Source: Anastrepha obliqua (Eukaryota > Arthropoda > Insecta > Diptera > Tephritidae). From it: a stretch of 64,000 nucleotides of DNA. Every line of letters begins with the position of its first letter. The first letter of the stretch is position 1. The stretch spans positions 74,216,001 through 74,280,000 of the forward strand of contig NC_072895.1 in the NCBI RefSeq assembly GCF_027943255.1, written 5' to 3'. Under the pieces are notes generated by a model. The model had not been told where the DNA came from. It searched no databases and was given only the letters and a program-made list of their open reading frames with translations. A program made the translations under genes and the position numbers. Shown here one piece after another: positions 1-12,500 of the stretch.

Positions 1-110
1 ATTATATGTGAAAAATGGCATCATTTAAATGTCCAACATGAGCACGTCTATAAGTACACGTCAGACAGCCCTTTTTCTATCCTTGACAGAAGCAGTGAAA
101 TTTTTTAACC
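1..110 (-). pseudogene. Tail of a DD41D Tc1/mariner transposase (relic)
   Basis: Read on the minus strand, the first bases encode a short stretch resembling the C-terminal motif GHLNDVIF found at the end of the DD41D transposases elsewhere in this window (here GHLNDAIF). The rest of the element would lie to the left of the window. The match is only about a dozen residues long, so this is a weak call. Confidence 0.3.
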
Positions 111-1928
111 AATCTTTGAATTATCAGATATTAGAAAAATATTCCGAAAAACCGAATTTATGGTGATAAAGTGGCAAGAGGCATATGGTGTGGCACTACC
201 TAAACCAAGTTTGCTTTAGTAAGTCATAATTTTGAAAACATAACTCACATCACTTTGAAATTTGGTGTGGGGGAACAAATAAGTTCGATCTGCATGATGC
301 GATAAGTATGCATAGGAGAGGTATAAAGAAGTACTGTCCTTATGTGTGAAACTTATAACAGCCATAACTTGGGAGCCATAAACAGCTTTACATTTAAATT
401 TGTTGTGGAAATACTACACGAAAAATATAATTGGTCGATAGGCCTTTTGCTCAACTAAAATCTTACTTTAGGAAACACATTTTCATTCCCACAAGCGATT
501 ATTAAACTAACGGGCGGATATAAAGTACTTAAAGACCAGTTAATATTCCCTTTAAAGTTTTGTAACTGAATTTAAAGGGAAGTTAGTCAATTTCAGTTTA
601 AATAATAATTCTCAAATGCATTGCAGATGGACATTGAAGCCTTTATGTTAAGAATACAAAATATGACACCTTCCAAAAACCACTACTGTATTTTTGGTAA
701 AACTGACAATCGAGCACTTCCGATACAGAAATCAGTGCGAGTCATTTTGTATGTTTATTTGCTGCACTGATGTCACGGCGCTTTGGAAGACGCAATTTTG
801 TATTCTATCGTTCTTGCGCTCAATCCAATTTATTATACTTGCACTTAGGCGCTATTGGGTGTCCCATCAGATTGGTATCAGCACATCACTCTATTCTTTC
901 CTGTATCAAATTACCCATTTATACTCTTTCCTTCCCCTGGTATACTATATCACTACCTCAATGCTGCTACACGGGCACCTTTCCTCACGGCTTATTGGAT
1001 AATTTTTCCCGATCAGACAAAATATTCTTATGTAATCTAAGTTTATATACTATAGACATTGTAGCCCTTTCTATTGAAATATTCGCAAAAGTACCCGTGG
1101 CCGGAGAGGAAGTGGGTCAGATAGAAATCAACTGCCATCAATTTTGTTATCACGGTTAAATCAATATTTTGCAAGCGCGCGGTGGCAGCTACTCTGCTTT
1201 TCATGCACGAACAATTAACACGTTGTGCGCGGCGCCGATATTTCTGACCTTTTCGCTTGGCCAACAGAAAGCAGTCGCTCTCTAGGTATGCGATAATTTA
1301 ATATTATCAGCGATCAATTCCCTGTTCTTCTTTCAAGAAGTAACTGGACAAAGAATATCAGGTACGAAATTTCGGAAACATAAAAATCATAAATTAAGGA
1401 AATAGGAAGAAGACGTCCATAATGTTCGGAAATACGGTTCAGATTGTGATGATGAAAATTCAATACTATTTTTTGGTTCTATCAACAATCAAAAATTTAA
1501 CAAAAACAGTTATTACATTTTGTTACATGTGTAAATCCCAGCCACACTTTTGCTTATAATGTTTCAATAAAGCTTATTAAAAGTATATTTGACTACATTC
1601 ATTCAGGGGACATTTATCTTTTAACTTTAATACTGTCGGTCTCACGAAAAGTGTAACGACGGGCGCGAGGGACCGAAGTTGGCCCAGGGGAAAGATCAGC
1701 GCCGATCTCCAGAGACCGGAGTCTCGGTCAACATTGTTCTTCCTCGATTTGCCGTTATGAGTGTTCATTCACCTGCTGGCGATGCAATTAATTTGAGTTC
1801 TTTTACTTTTAAAGATATTACGCAAGTAATAAAAATTAATCATAAGTCCCTTGCTTACAGCTTTTAACCGTTAAATTTTCGGGCACCCAAAGTACAATAA
1901 TAATAATATTACACAATACATAATAGTA
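111..1928. other. Non-coding stretch, probably torso intron
   Basis: No exon of the kinase gene or other recognisable gene was found. The frames of about 100 codons near 700-1160 show no motif and several use non-ATG starts. Near 1629 there is a run (CTGTCGGTCTCACG) resembling the terminal repeat of the Tc1-like element at 9114, but no partner end was found. A GC-richer patch at 1640-1740 has no identified role. Confidence 0.4.
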
Positions 1929-3166
1929 TCAGGTCAGTCCATAAGTTCGTGCGTATTTTACTCCTATTTCACTTTTGTACGATTTTTTCATACAAAAAAT
2001 TATTCGCGGAATATAACGGAACTATTTATATTTTCTTTGATATATTGTGCATTCAACAAGTGATTTTAATCGCGGATAGATAGCGGATAGCACGTGTTTT
2101 TAAAAAATATAATGGAATCTTCAAACGCGTGTAAGAGGCATATTTTTTTTTTTTTTTTTAAGTGGTAAAAATTCAACAACTGCTGCTGCAGAAATAAACT
2201 CTGTTCACGGAGAGGACACTGTGAGTGTAAGGACTGCGCAAAAGTGGTTTTCAAAATTCCGAAGTGGTAACTGCGACATGGAGGAATCCCCGCGCTCTGG
2301 TCGTCCTGAAGTCTTTAACTCCGACGCCTTGCTCGAACTCGTGGAAGCTGAGCCAAATTTGACAGTCGATATGATAGCTCAGAGGTTGAATTCATCGCAT
2401 GGAACAGTTCACAGGCACCTGGTTCAGTTGGGAAAGGTTTCAAAGCTAAGAAAATGGACTTATATAGACATAGACTTTCCGTCGCCAACCTTCAGCAGAG
2501 AGTGAATGTGTGTTCTCAGCTGCTGCAACGGCTTGAAAATGAAAGTTTTTTGAACCGTATCGTTACTGGTGAGGAAAAATGGGTCCTGTTCACAAACGCC
2601 AATGGTTAGATAAAGATAAAACACCAGAAGATTCTCATATCTATTTGGTGGGATATGGCCGGTATTGTTTTTTATGAACTTCTGGAAGCAAACCAGACGA
2701 TAAATGCGGATTATTATTCCCATCAGCTATCACACCTGAAGGAGTCACTTAACAAAAATCGACCGTCTTTAGTGAATAGACGCAAAGTTTTGTTTCACCA
2801 CGACAACGCAAGACCTCATACCGCAAGGCAAACATTAGGCAAGCTGAACGAGCTCGGTAGGGAGCTCATGCCGCATCCACCATACTCTCCGGATATAGCA
2901 CCTTGTGATTATCACCTTTTCCGTGGACTTCAATCCCATATGAGTAACAAGAACTACTCCTCAAAAGAAGCTATAAAAAGTGATATCGAAGCGTATTTTG
3001 GCTCCAAGGACAAACAATTTTTTGAGCAGGGAATTAAAAATTTGCCTAAACGTTGGGAAGACATTGTAAATAATGGAGGAAAAAATATTATTGATTAATA
3101 AATACTTTAAACATCTTTTTTATTAAATTTTAATAAATAAACGTACGAACTTATGGACTGCCCTGA
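1929..3166 (+). mobile_element. mariner (DD34D) element, full length with TIRs
   Basis: Inverted ends of about 26 bp begin TCAGGTCAGTCCATAAG on the left, with the reverse complement at the right, and are flanked by TA target duplications (1927-1928 and 3167-3168). The length, 1,238 bp, is normal for mariner. It encodes a broken transposase. It lies within the presumed torso intron or 5' region, just left of the first exon seen. The sequence directly shows the ends, the TA duplication and the coding remnants. Confidence 0.9.
2112..3098 (+). pseudogene. mariner transposase pseudogene
   Basis: The ATG at 2112 is followed by helix-turn-helix sequence, which is interrupted by an expanded T-run at 2143-2159. 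From 2163 an open stretch carries the mariner motif QKWFSKFRSG and the HTH linker SGRPEV. Near 2460 the frame breaks again. The segment 2655-3098 holds the second and third catalytic aspartates (HHDNARPHTA and SPDIAPCDYHLF, 34 residues apart) and the normal C-terminus. At the first catalytic position (about 2563-2580) the codons read TGEEKW where the family has TGDEKW, so the aspartate is changed to glutamate. The frameshifts and this change make it inactive. Confidence 0.85.
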
Positions 3167-3448
3167 TATTATACATGTTGTACTTACAAGCTCTTCTTGT
3201 TCTTTATATAGTTGCGAAAATATTTTCTTTTCCTTTGATGTAATTTCCTGTTTTTAAAGAATTTTAACGCAATTTATTATGTTTCATTATACATGAACTG
3301 AAGAAGTCGCCTGCACTCTATTATTATTATGTACACAGAATTATTTTCATCCGCATTTTTAATTTCATTTTTACGCGGCACTCATCTTGGGCCCTTGACG
3401 CTTGGTTTCATGTACTATTACAATCAACCATCAATAACTATCACTCAG

Positions 3449-3568
3449 GCTGAGCCGCGATATATATCAAGAGAATGTTTATAAGAAGACCGGAAATGGG
3501 AAGTTGCCCATCAAATGGTTAGCCTTGGAATCAATGACTCATCAGGTTTACACAACGCAGAGTGACGT
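3449..3568 (+). CDS. tor: Torso-like kinase exon: activation loop
   Basis: The acceptor CACTCAG ends at 3448 and the donor GTAAGT begins at 3569. The exon is 120 nt: one base completes the DFG glycine, then 39 codons, then two bases of a valine codon. It carries two adjacent activation-loop tyrosines ([10 protein letters not shown]) and the WLALES substrate-binding motif. Confidence 0.85.
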
Positions 3569-6500
3569 GTAAGTATAAAAATATTTTTTTCGTGTTTGTT
3601 TTGTTTCATATACCTATATGTGCTTATAGTTATGTACAGACAGTATGAAAATTAAATTATCTGGAATTCGATAAAAATTTTCTCAACCTGAATTGTATTA
3701 TTTATTTTCCCCAATTCACTTCTCGTGTGTTGTGGACTGGAGACTTTAACTCATGGACAAGCGGAATTGTCTTGGAAAGTTTTATATTTTCAACATCAGC
3801 TCATTTTACTAAATAACTGTTCACCTACACATTTTTCTACACATTCTTCTTTTACTAATGTAGACCTTTCATTCATTTCTCCCCAACTTAAGCCTCGAAC
3901 TCATTTGGACAATTTCTTCCATTCTATGAGCTAGTGACCATTTCCACCTTTCTATTTCCATTCAAACAAATTTAATCTTTGAAAAATTCAAGCATAATCC
4001 TAGATTTAAGACCGAACTAGCCAAATAATGAATTATCTTCACCCGTAAATATTAATAAAGAAGCAGCAGTATTCAAAAAAATAATACGTTCAACGGCCAA
4101 AAAATTTATTCCTCAAGCCAAAAATAAATTTTCGAGATCTTTTCCCGTTTGGTGGACCAAAAATGTGCAAAATCTGCGTACATAAAGTTCTGGAAAATTT
4201 GTAAGTGTTGTACTCGTATGTTGGTAACAATTTTCACCGATGGTTCAAGTATTGACCATAATACAACTTTTGCAGTGGTAGAGAATGACGGAAGCCTAAT
4301 ATCCATTGACTGGCTGACCCCGAATAGCTCCATTTGTTCTGGCGTCAGAGTATGCAACAAATAATAAAGGCAAATAGTTACGGTCTGTAAGTCTGTCTAG
4401 CGCTAAAAAATATCTTTGGTGGTAATCAAATCATTTGTCGAATCAAGAATAAATTAATAAAATACATATATGTATATATAATAATATCTATATATATAAA
4501 ATTCAAATTATGTATGTATCTATAGATCGACTTGCGTCCTAAACGCATAAACCGATCGTAACCAAATTTGAAACACGAACTGGATACCTTACCGGGATGG
4601 TCATGGGCTAAAAAATATTTTGATATATATAGGGGGCGTGGCACCTCCCATACAAATGGAATTTTGAACAGTCCGTATTTCTGGAAGTATTTACATTAGA
4701 CTACTGAAATTTGGTAAGGGGTTATATGACATTAATCCTTACCACATCCAGAAAAACTGCGTATAACGAAAAAGAGGGCTTGGCACCTCCCATACAACTG
4801 GAATTTTTTATAGTCCATATCTCTGGAAGTATTTAGGCTAGACCAATGAAATTTGGGGAGCGGTTATATGAGGCTAATCCCTAACACCTCCAAGAAAACT
4901 GAGAAAAACGAAAAAGGGGGCTTGGCACCTCCCATATAAATGCAATTTTTCATTGTCCATATCTCCGGAAGTATTTGGGCTAGACAACTGAAATTTGGTA
5001 AGAGATTATATAAGGTTAATACCTAACACCTGCATGAAAACTGGTGATAGCTAGAAATGGTGACACCTCCTATACAAATGGGATTTTTCATACTGCATAT
5101 CACTGGACGCATTTATGGTAGAATACCAAAAATTGGTAAAAGGTTTAATGAAGTTAGTATTTAGTACTCCTAGAAAAAATATGAGCTTAGAGAAAAAGGG
5201 GGGTTAGACCATTTGATATAGAAACGAATTTATATTATCAACGATAGAGGTATTGCTGAATTGAATGCATTCTTTTATTGGTAAAGCTTTATCGATAAGT
5301 AAACAGTCCAGCAATCTAACCAACTCATGTTTTACCCATGGCCAATTATATGTAGCCTGCTCCAGAGTTGGCGCACCGAAAAACCTTTTTATTTATACTC
5401 AAAATAATAAAAAAAAAATGTCGTATATCCGATAGTTTTAAATAATACCTAAACTGACTTAAAAAAGTTAAAGTTGTTTTATTTACATTGCTAGTTTTTG
5501 ATAGAAATGTGGGGTGAAACCCACGGGTATAAGCTAGTATATTATATAATTGGCGCTTTCACCCTTTTTTGGGTGTTTGGCTGAGCTCATCCTCCTATTT
5601 GTGATGTGAGTCTTGAGGTTGTTGCACAAATGGAGGGTCCTACAGTTTTCAGCCGACTCCGAACGGAAGATATTTTTTATGAGGAGGTTTTTCATGGCAG
5701 AAATACTCACGGAAGTTTGCCATTGCCTGTCGAGGGGCGACCGCTATTAGAAACTACTTTTTATTTATTTTGGTGCTATGTTTGGTGTAGTCATGCAGGA
5801 ACCCATTCGGCTACGGCGATCGCCGTTAATAAAATATCCTAACAAAATAAAGCTTTTATGGATACCTAGCCACGTGGGCATCCCTGGAAATGTAGCTGAT
5901 GCAGCAGCCAAAAATACATACATATTCCTACCTCCCTATCACTTTCGACACATTCTCCCCTAATTACATTCTTAAAACTATAGACCTCCATTCTTCGCAG
6001 TTGAAAAAGGTTGAATGTCCTCAATTTAATCATCCGTATACCCTTATAAACCCTGATTGTAAAATATTCCTATTCTCAACTCCCCTTTCCAAACATCAAA
6101 TCACAACTTTCATGCGTCTGAGACTCGGTCATACTAAATTAACACGAACATCTTCTCCTCGGCGCTCCTTCCCGGACTTGTCAGTTTTGTGGAGGGCATC
6201 TCTCAATCCAACACATCATAGACCTCAGTCTAACATTAACCACCAAACGAACAACTGCATTTGGAACTCTGGCACCATCCACTTTATTAAATAGTGTTAC
6301 CTTCGACAATGTGATTAAAATATACAATATATTAGCCGTAGCCGAATGGGTTGGTGCGTGATCACCATTCGGAATTCACAGATAGAACGTTGGTTCGAAT
6401 CTCGGTGGAACCAAAATTAATAAAAACATTTTTCTAATAGCGGTCGCCCCTTGGCAGGCAATGGCAAACCTCCGAGTGTATTTCTGCCATAAAAAAGCTC

Positions 6501-9500
6501 CTCATAAAAATATCTCCCGTTCGGAGTCGGCTTGAAATTGTAGGTCCCTCCATTTGTAGAACAACATCAAGACGCACGCCACAAATAGGAGGAGGAGCTC
6601 GGCCAAATACCCAGGAAGGGTGTACGCGGAAATTATATATATATATTAATATATGTCACACCATATTTAAAATGTTCAGTTAGAAATAAGTCATTTAGCA
6701 CCAAAGGCTCTAGTAGCCAGTGTGTTAATTAAGTTAGAGTTATAATACGTTCACATACCTATAAGCAGATGATCAACTTTTTCGTGCTTAACTGGCAATC
6801 CGTAATTAAAAAGCAAGATTTCCCACACAAAATTTATCTCCCAAAATCTGATATTATAAAATAATCCTAGATAATAACCATCCTTTTTGACATACAACCC
6901 TGTATGTCGTGTGTAAAGAAAAACGTCAAAATAAAAATTAATAATTCTAATAAAATGTTTGTTAGGTATTATTAACTATGCATTCATATAAAAGAAAAAA
7001 ATCGTGTGTCCATAAAGGTGTGTCTTCTTATTACTTATTATAAAATGCAATATCGTGCCATAAGTTTTTGAAACCTCAGTAAACGTCGTTTAGGGATTTC
7101 CAATTGCGCAATTAAATTAGCTATTCCTTCTCCTTGTCTTTTCTTCATATCGTTAATAATAATTAAACAAACCAAAAACACCGAAATATTCCACCAAAAT
7201 AATTTCTATGAAGAAAAACCTTTCACAACAGTGTTGACAGCTGATGGCCAATTTTGCAGGTAATCTGCCATATGTGAACGGGTAAATTAATTATGTGGAT
7301 TTATTGGTAATTAATGCATATGTGAACGTACTTTTATATTGTGTATATCCCTATAAATAATAATAACAATAATTCAAATCAACTAAAAAAGCGAAAGCTA
7401 TGAAGACAGTTAGAAGTGAAAGTTTTCGATGATTGCCCGTAGGATTAGTATCACTAAATTTAGCTCTTAACTTGTGGTAACCGATGGTTAAGATGTCTTA
7501 ACATGCTTAAATTTAATGGATCACATAAAAAAGAAACATAATGCAGAACGTAATCTCCTTTATTACTTTTATTCGGAATTTTGAGCAAAGAAATACAGAA
7601 CTACTATCCTTCCTAGTATTATAATGTGTTTTTAAACTCTTCAGAGATGAGAAAATGTGCTCATTTAGCGTATTCCATATATAACTGCCGATAAAAAGTA
7701 AAATCCAATAATAATATGATACTACAATACGTTTGGATTGAGCAAGTAATTGAGGTCCAGCAAGGTATGCCGGGTATTAGCCGTCGATTATTGCCATATC
7801 CGTATTTTGGGTAAAAGGGTAAAAGCACATTATGCCCCCTCTAAATTTTAAGAGATGGGCTCCTTGCTGAAGTTTAGCAAAATAATGTGCTCTTCCAGGA
7901 ATATATACACCTCTTTCCTTTTTTTACATAGGTTAACCCTTTACTTTTCATTTAAAATGTTTAAACCGATCAAAAGAAAAAAGTTCCTCTTTTATTACTC
8001 ACGTTCGCATAGTGTTCGAATAAATGTCAATGTCTTAATTTTGACAAGTCCATGCGCAAAAGCATATGAAAGCTCTTAACAAATTTAATTATATTTATAC
8101 TTACATACATACATATGTATTTATTTACAAGCCTCTGTGTCTACTCTTTTATATTTGCATGAAAATATTACATATCGTAATGGATGGTATGAAAATAAAT
8201 CAAAAATCATCAAAAAAAAAACAAAAACCATGCGCCGTAACGGAACATAAACTTATTACACACATATTTCTGTCGGGGTTTTTCATATTATAACGCAAAC
8301 ATTCAACAGTTGGTCATACGGCATTCTACTCTACGAAATTGTAACACTCGGTAGCACACCTTATCCCTCGATACCGACGAGTCGGTTGTTGCATCTATTG
8401 AAAAGCGGCTACCGTATGGAGAAGCCAAAAAATTGCGGGCCTGAATTGTAAGTAAAAATCTGTGTACATGCATGTACATACATATATGCTAATACATACA
8501 CACAATACAAGTATATAATTGTTTTTTTTTATTTAATCTGCATGCCCTTAAGTGTAATATTGTATAAGTATGTTTGGGTGACTATTTACATAAATCCATG
8601 TAAATATTCGCACTTACAGATATAAGCTGCTAATACACCTGCTGTCAAGCCTACTAGTTCCGAACTAACTTACTAACTAGTTACTACCTGCCTGCTTTGC
8701 TGCCGAAGTAGTTCTGCTTCTATCTGTGTTTTAATAATAGCGACTGGTTATTTTAACATGGCGATGTCCTATGAAATCTTTATTGTCAGTCTATGCATTA
8801 AATTATTTAACGAACTAGTCAGTCTCTGCATCAGTTTTGTACCAGTTAATGAACTAGTTTATACTGGACAACAAAAGCAGATGATGACTGGCTCCAGCAG
8901 CATTTATATTACCTACTTTAATTCTCATAACGTGGGTCCTCAATCTGTACACACCTCTAGTTGGTCATTTTGCAACTAGAACTTATCTAGTCTCTCTCGA
9001 ACTAGTATGACTTGTTCCATTAAAAACCCGTTCGTGGAATATAAATAATGTTTGCTGAGTAGTTTGGCTTTCCACTCAGGGTAAATATATAAATATGCAT
9101 ATGTGTTTACATACAGTCGGTCTAACAAAAGCATGACCGGTAAAATTCAAACTTAGAGTTCCGTTATAAAAAAATTTAAATGCTGTTAAATAGTAAAGAA
9201 ATAGAAAAGTAGTAAACGTTCGTTGTTTTTACGAAATGAGTTGCGCACATGAAAAACGATTTGAAGCAGTGTTCCTATGTGCTCTCCCTATTGGTCCAAA
9301 AATATTGGGTAGTCGAAAAAGTCTTTTCGTATTTTGTCAATAGATGTCGTTGGAGGTCATATATCTCCAGTGCTACCAATCACATTGTGTCATATCATAT
9401 GGTGTTAGAAAGGTGACATTTTAAGCTTCATTTAACCAAAAAAATTAAATTCGGAGAAGTTGAAAAAAAGTTATAGCTGTTCAAAAATGAGTGAAAATAA

Positions 9501-12500
9501 TGAAGGAATTCGCTATATTTTGAAATTTTTGTATAAAAAAGGAAAGAATGCCACGCAAACCACCAATGTAATTTGTGAAGTTTACGGAGACGATGCTGTA
9601 TCAGTTCGTGTAGCACAACAATGGTTCGCTCGCTTCCGTTCTGGAAATTTCGATGTGAAAGATGCACCTCGCTTCGGTCGACCTATCGTTGAAAAAGTCG
9701 ATGAAATTATGGAAAAGAATGACCAGAACCGTCACATAAGCTGCCACGACATCGCCAAGGCACTAAAGATTCATCATCAAACGGTTTTGAACCATTTAAA
9801 AAAGGCTGGTTACAAAAAGAAGCTCGATGTTTGGGTACCACATGAATTGTCTGTGAAAAATTGAATGGACCGAATTAACATCTGCGATTCTTTGCTAAAA
9901 CGAAATGAAATCAAACCATTTCTGAAGCGAACGGTAACAGGAGACGAAAAGTGGACCAAATACGACAATAATGTGCGAAAAAGATCATGATGCAAGGGTG
10001 GTGGAGCTCAACAAATGGTCTCAATGCCAGGATTGACGCCTCGAAAGGTTATGCTGTGTGTTTGGTGGGATTGGAAATGAATCATCCACTATGTGCTGCT
10101 CCAGCCTGATCGAACGATTGACTCTAGACTTTACTGTCAACAACTGATGAGATTGAAGCAAGCAATCGAAAAAAACGGCCAGAGCTTATCAGCAGAAAGA
10201 GCGTCGTCTTTCATCAGGACAACGCTAGGCCATACACATCTTTGATGGCTCGGCAAAAACTGGGAGAGCTTGGCTGGGAAGTTTTGATGCATCCACCATA
10301 TAGCCCTGACCTTGCACCATCGGACTATCATTTGTTTCGGCCAATGCAGAACTCCCATAATGGAGTAAAGTTGGTTTCAAGAGAAGCCTGTGAAAGTTAC
10401 TTGTCGCAGTTTTTCGCCAAGAAACCACAAAAGTTTTACACTGATGGAATAATGTCTCTAGAAGAAAAATGGCAAAAGGTGGTCGACCAAAATGGTACAT
10501 ATTTGGTTTAATAAAGTTCACTATAAATATAAAAAAATGAGTTGAAGTTTGATTAGAAATACGAAAAGACTTTTTCGACTACCCAATATCACCTGTATCT
10601 GCTATTTGAAGAAATCGAAGACATTCATAGATAAATGGGTGGTGTATCAAAATTAAAAACGTTGATAACTTCGTCGAACGAGGTCCAAAAAATAAACCTC
10701 CCAAAGCAAGATCAGATTGATTTGCTTGTGACAAAGTCAAACTTATCGTTGTTTGAAGCTGAAGCAGTTTTGTGGATATGTGGAGGATGAACACCTCAAA
10801 TTCCGGAGCACATTAAAAAAGCCGTTGCTCGCATTATCACACATTCAGAAAGGACTTGCATGAGCTAAGGCAAATTTTTTTGGGCGAATAGTTGCACACG
10901 TCGGCCCTGGTGTTCTCTTGATAATCCACCACTTCAACGTATAAACATCCAGTTAAGGTTTATGTTTGGGCCTGATTCTCCGAAAAAGGATTTAGCCATT
11001 TATTTGTGCTTACCGCCAATTTTAATGTTTGAGTTTTTTAAGTTTTGAGAATAATATTTGCCAAAAAGCATCATTGCTATCAGCTACGAAAATATTTGGA
11101 ACGAATAACTAACCTTGGATTTTATAAGAGGGCAACGATCACAAATATCGAAGCCGAAGGTGTATAGAGTAGAAACAGCAAAATGGGATTGGCAAATTGG
11201 ATCAGCCACCAAAGTCACCTGATGCCAACTCTATTGAAAATTTTTGGAACAGAAATTAACACAAAGTATGACTCGAAGATGTGCAGCCATTATAGCTTAT
11301 GGTGCTGACTACGCATTTAAATGAATATATTGCGTATTATAAATATTATAAGCTCATACAATGCAGTTTGTTCGAATCGAATTGGTTTCGAAGTAGTTTC
11401 CAAGTTATGGCGGTCACGTTTTTGCTAGACAGACTATATGTAGGTATACTTATACGGGCAAGTAGGCTGCAGCCGGCAGGATATACATAGTTTTCCAAGC
11501 ATACTCGTATGTACCTTCATTTCGCCTTTCTTTGTTTACCAACGCAGTCAGCTCTATGAAATTAAAAAGAAATGTTGGTGCCTTTGTTTTATAGCTTTAT
11601 TTATTTTCAGTTTACCCTAAAATTTCATGTATTTAACTGTTTTTGTTTGCTTTTGAAAAGCTATAACCTCATGTATGGCTGCTGGAATGCGAATCCTGGT
11701 GACCGTCCTACGTTTAGTGAAGTTATTAAAATTCTTGAGGACTTTTTAACCGATGAACCGGAACGCCAAATTAAAAACATACTGTGTGTACCGAATTTGG
11801 ATTGGTAAGTATCTGTATACGTACATATTTATGTGCATACGAAAAAAAAGCTTAGATTTCTCGGTCAAATGAATAAAAGTAGTCGCTGGTACTAAGGATA
11901 ACAGGCCCGAAATCCCGGAAACGCCGGGATTAGCTTGTATTAATTCTGTGGTTCCGATAAATATATATTAGTTAAGAATTAAAAACTGGTTTATCATACA
12001 ACGGCTTGCCAATTTCCCAGAAATTTGTTTTGAATTATTTACATATGTAGGTTCACATTGATTCGAATTGAAAACTTCATCATTAATGGGTTTTTCAATA
12101 AGGGCGGGTAGATGTTGAAATGGAATAAAACAAGCTGTGTGTGAGTTATTGACAAAATTATTTTTTTATTTGAAAGGCGCATATATGCCATTAAGTGTGG
12201 AATATGACATCATTCAAATGCCCGCCTCGGCTTCTTACGGTGGAACGGATCCGAGTGGTCCAATTTTCAATGACTCTTCCGCATAGATCCGTCTGAATTT
12301 GAGCGATGGCCTGTGTTATGTTCATCTTTAGAGCATCGGTCGATTGTGGTTTATTTGCATAGACCTGAGACTTCAAGAAACCCCACAGGAAAAAAATCTA
12401 GCGGGGTCAAATCGCATGACCTTGGTGGCCAATTCACATCACCCCTGCAAGAGATAACCTTACCCTCAAATCGTTCATGCAGAATGTCAATCGTGGCGTT

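Larger units (their letters stand above)
9114..11436 (+). mobile_element. Tc1-like (DD34E) element interrupted by a mariner
   Basis: The left end CAGTCGGTCTAACAAAAGCA and the right end (reverse complement AGTCTGTCTAGCAAAAACG) are inverted over about 27 bp and flanked by TA (9112-9113, 11437-11438). An ATG near 9237 starts a fragment ([13 protein letters not shown]). Coding resumes after the inserted mariner (10587 on) and ends with the DDE-box phrase [15 protein letters not shown] near 11201-11245. Many frameshifts make it dead. Without the insert it would be about 1,040 bp. Confidence 0.8.

Noticed and set aside
5606..5842. Open frames within SINE copies (also at 18598, 35745, 54072 and 57326)
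   Set aside because: They recur because the SINE body is repeated and by chance lacks stops in one frame; there is no start context or conservation as protein.
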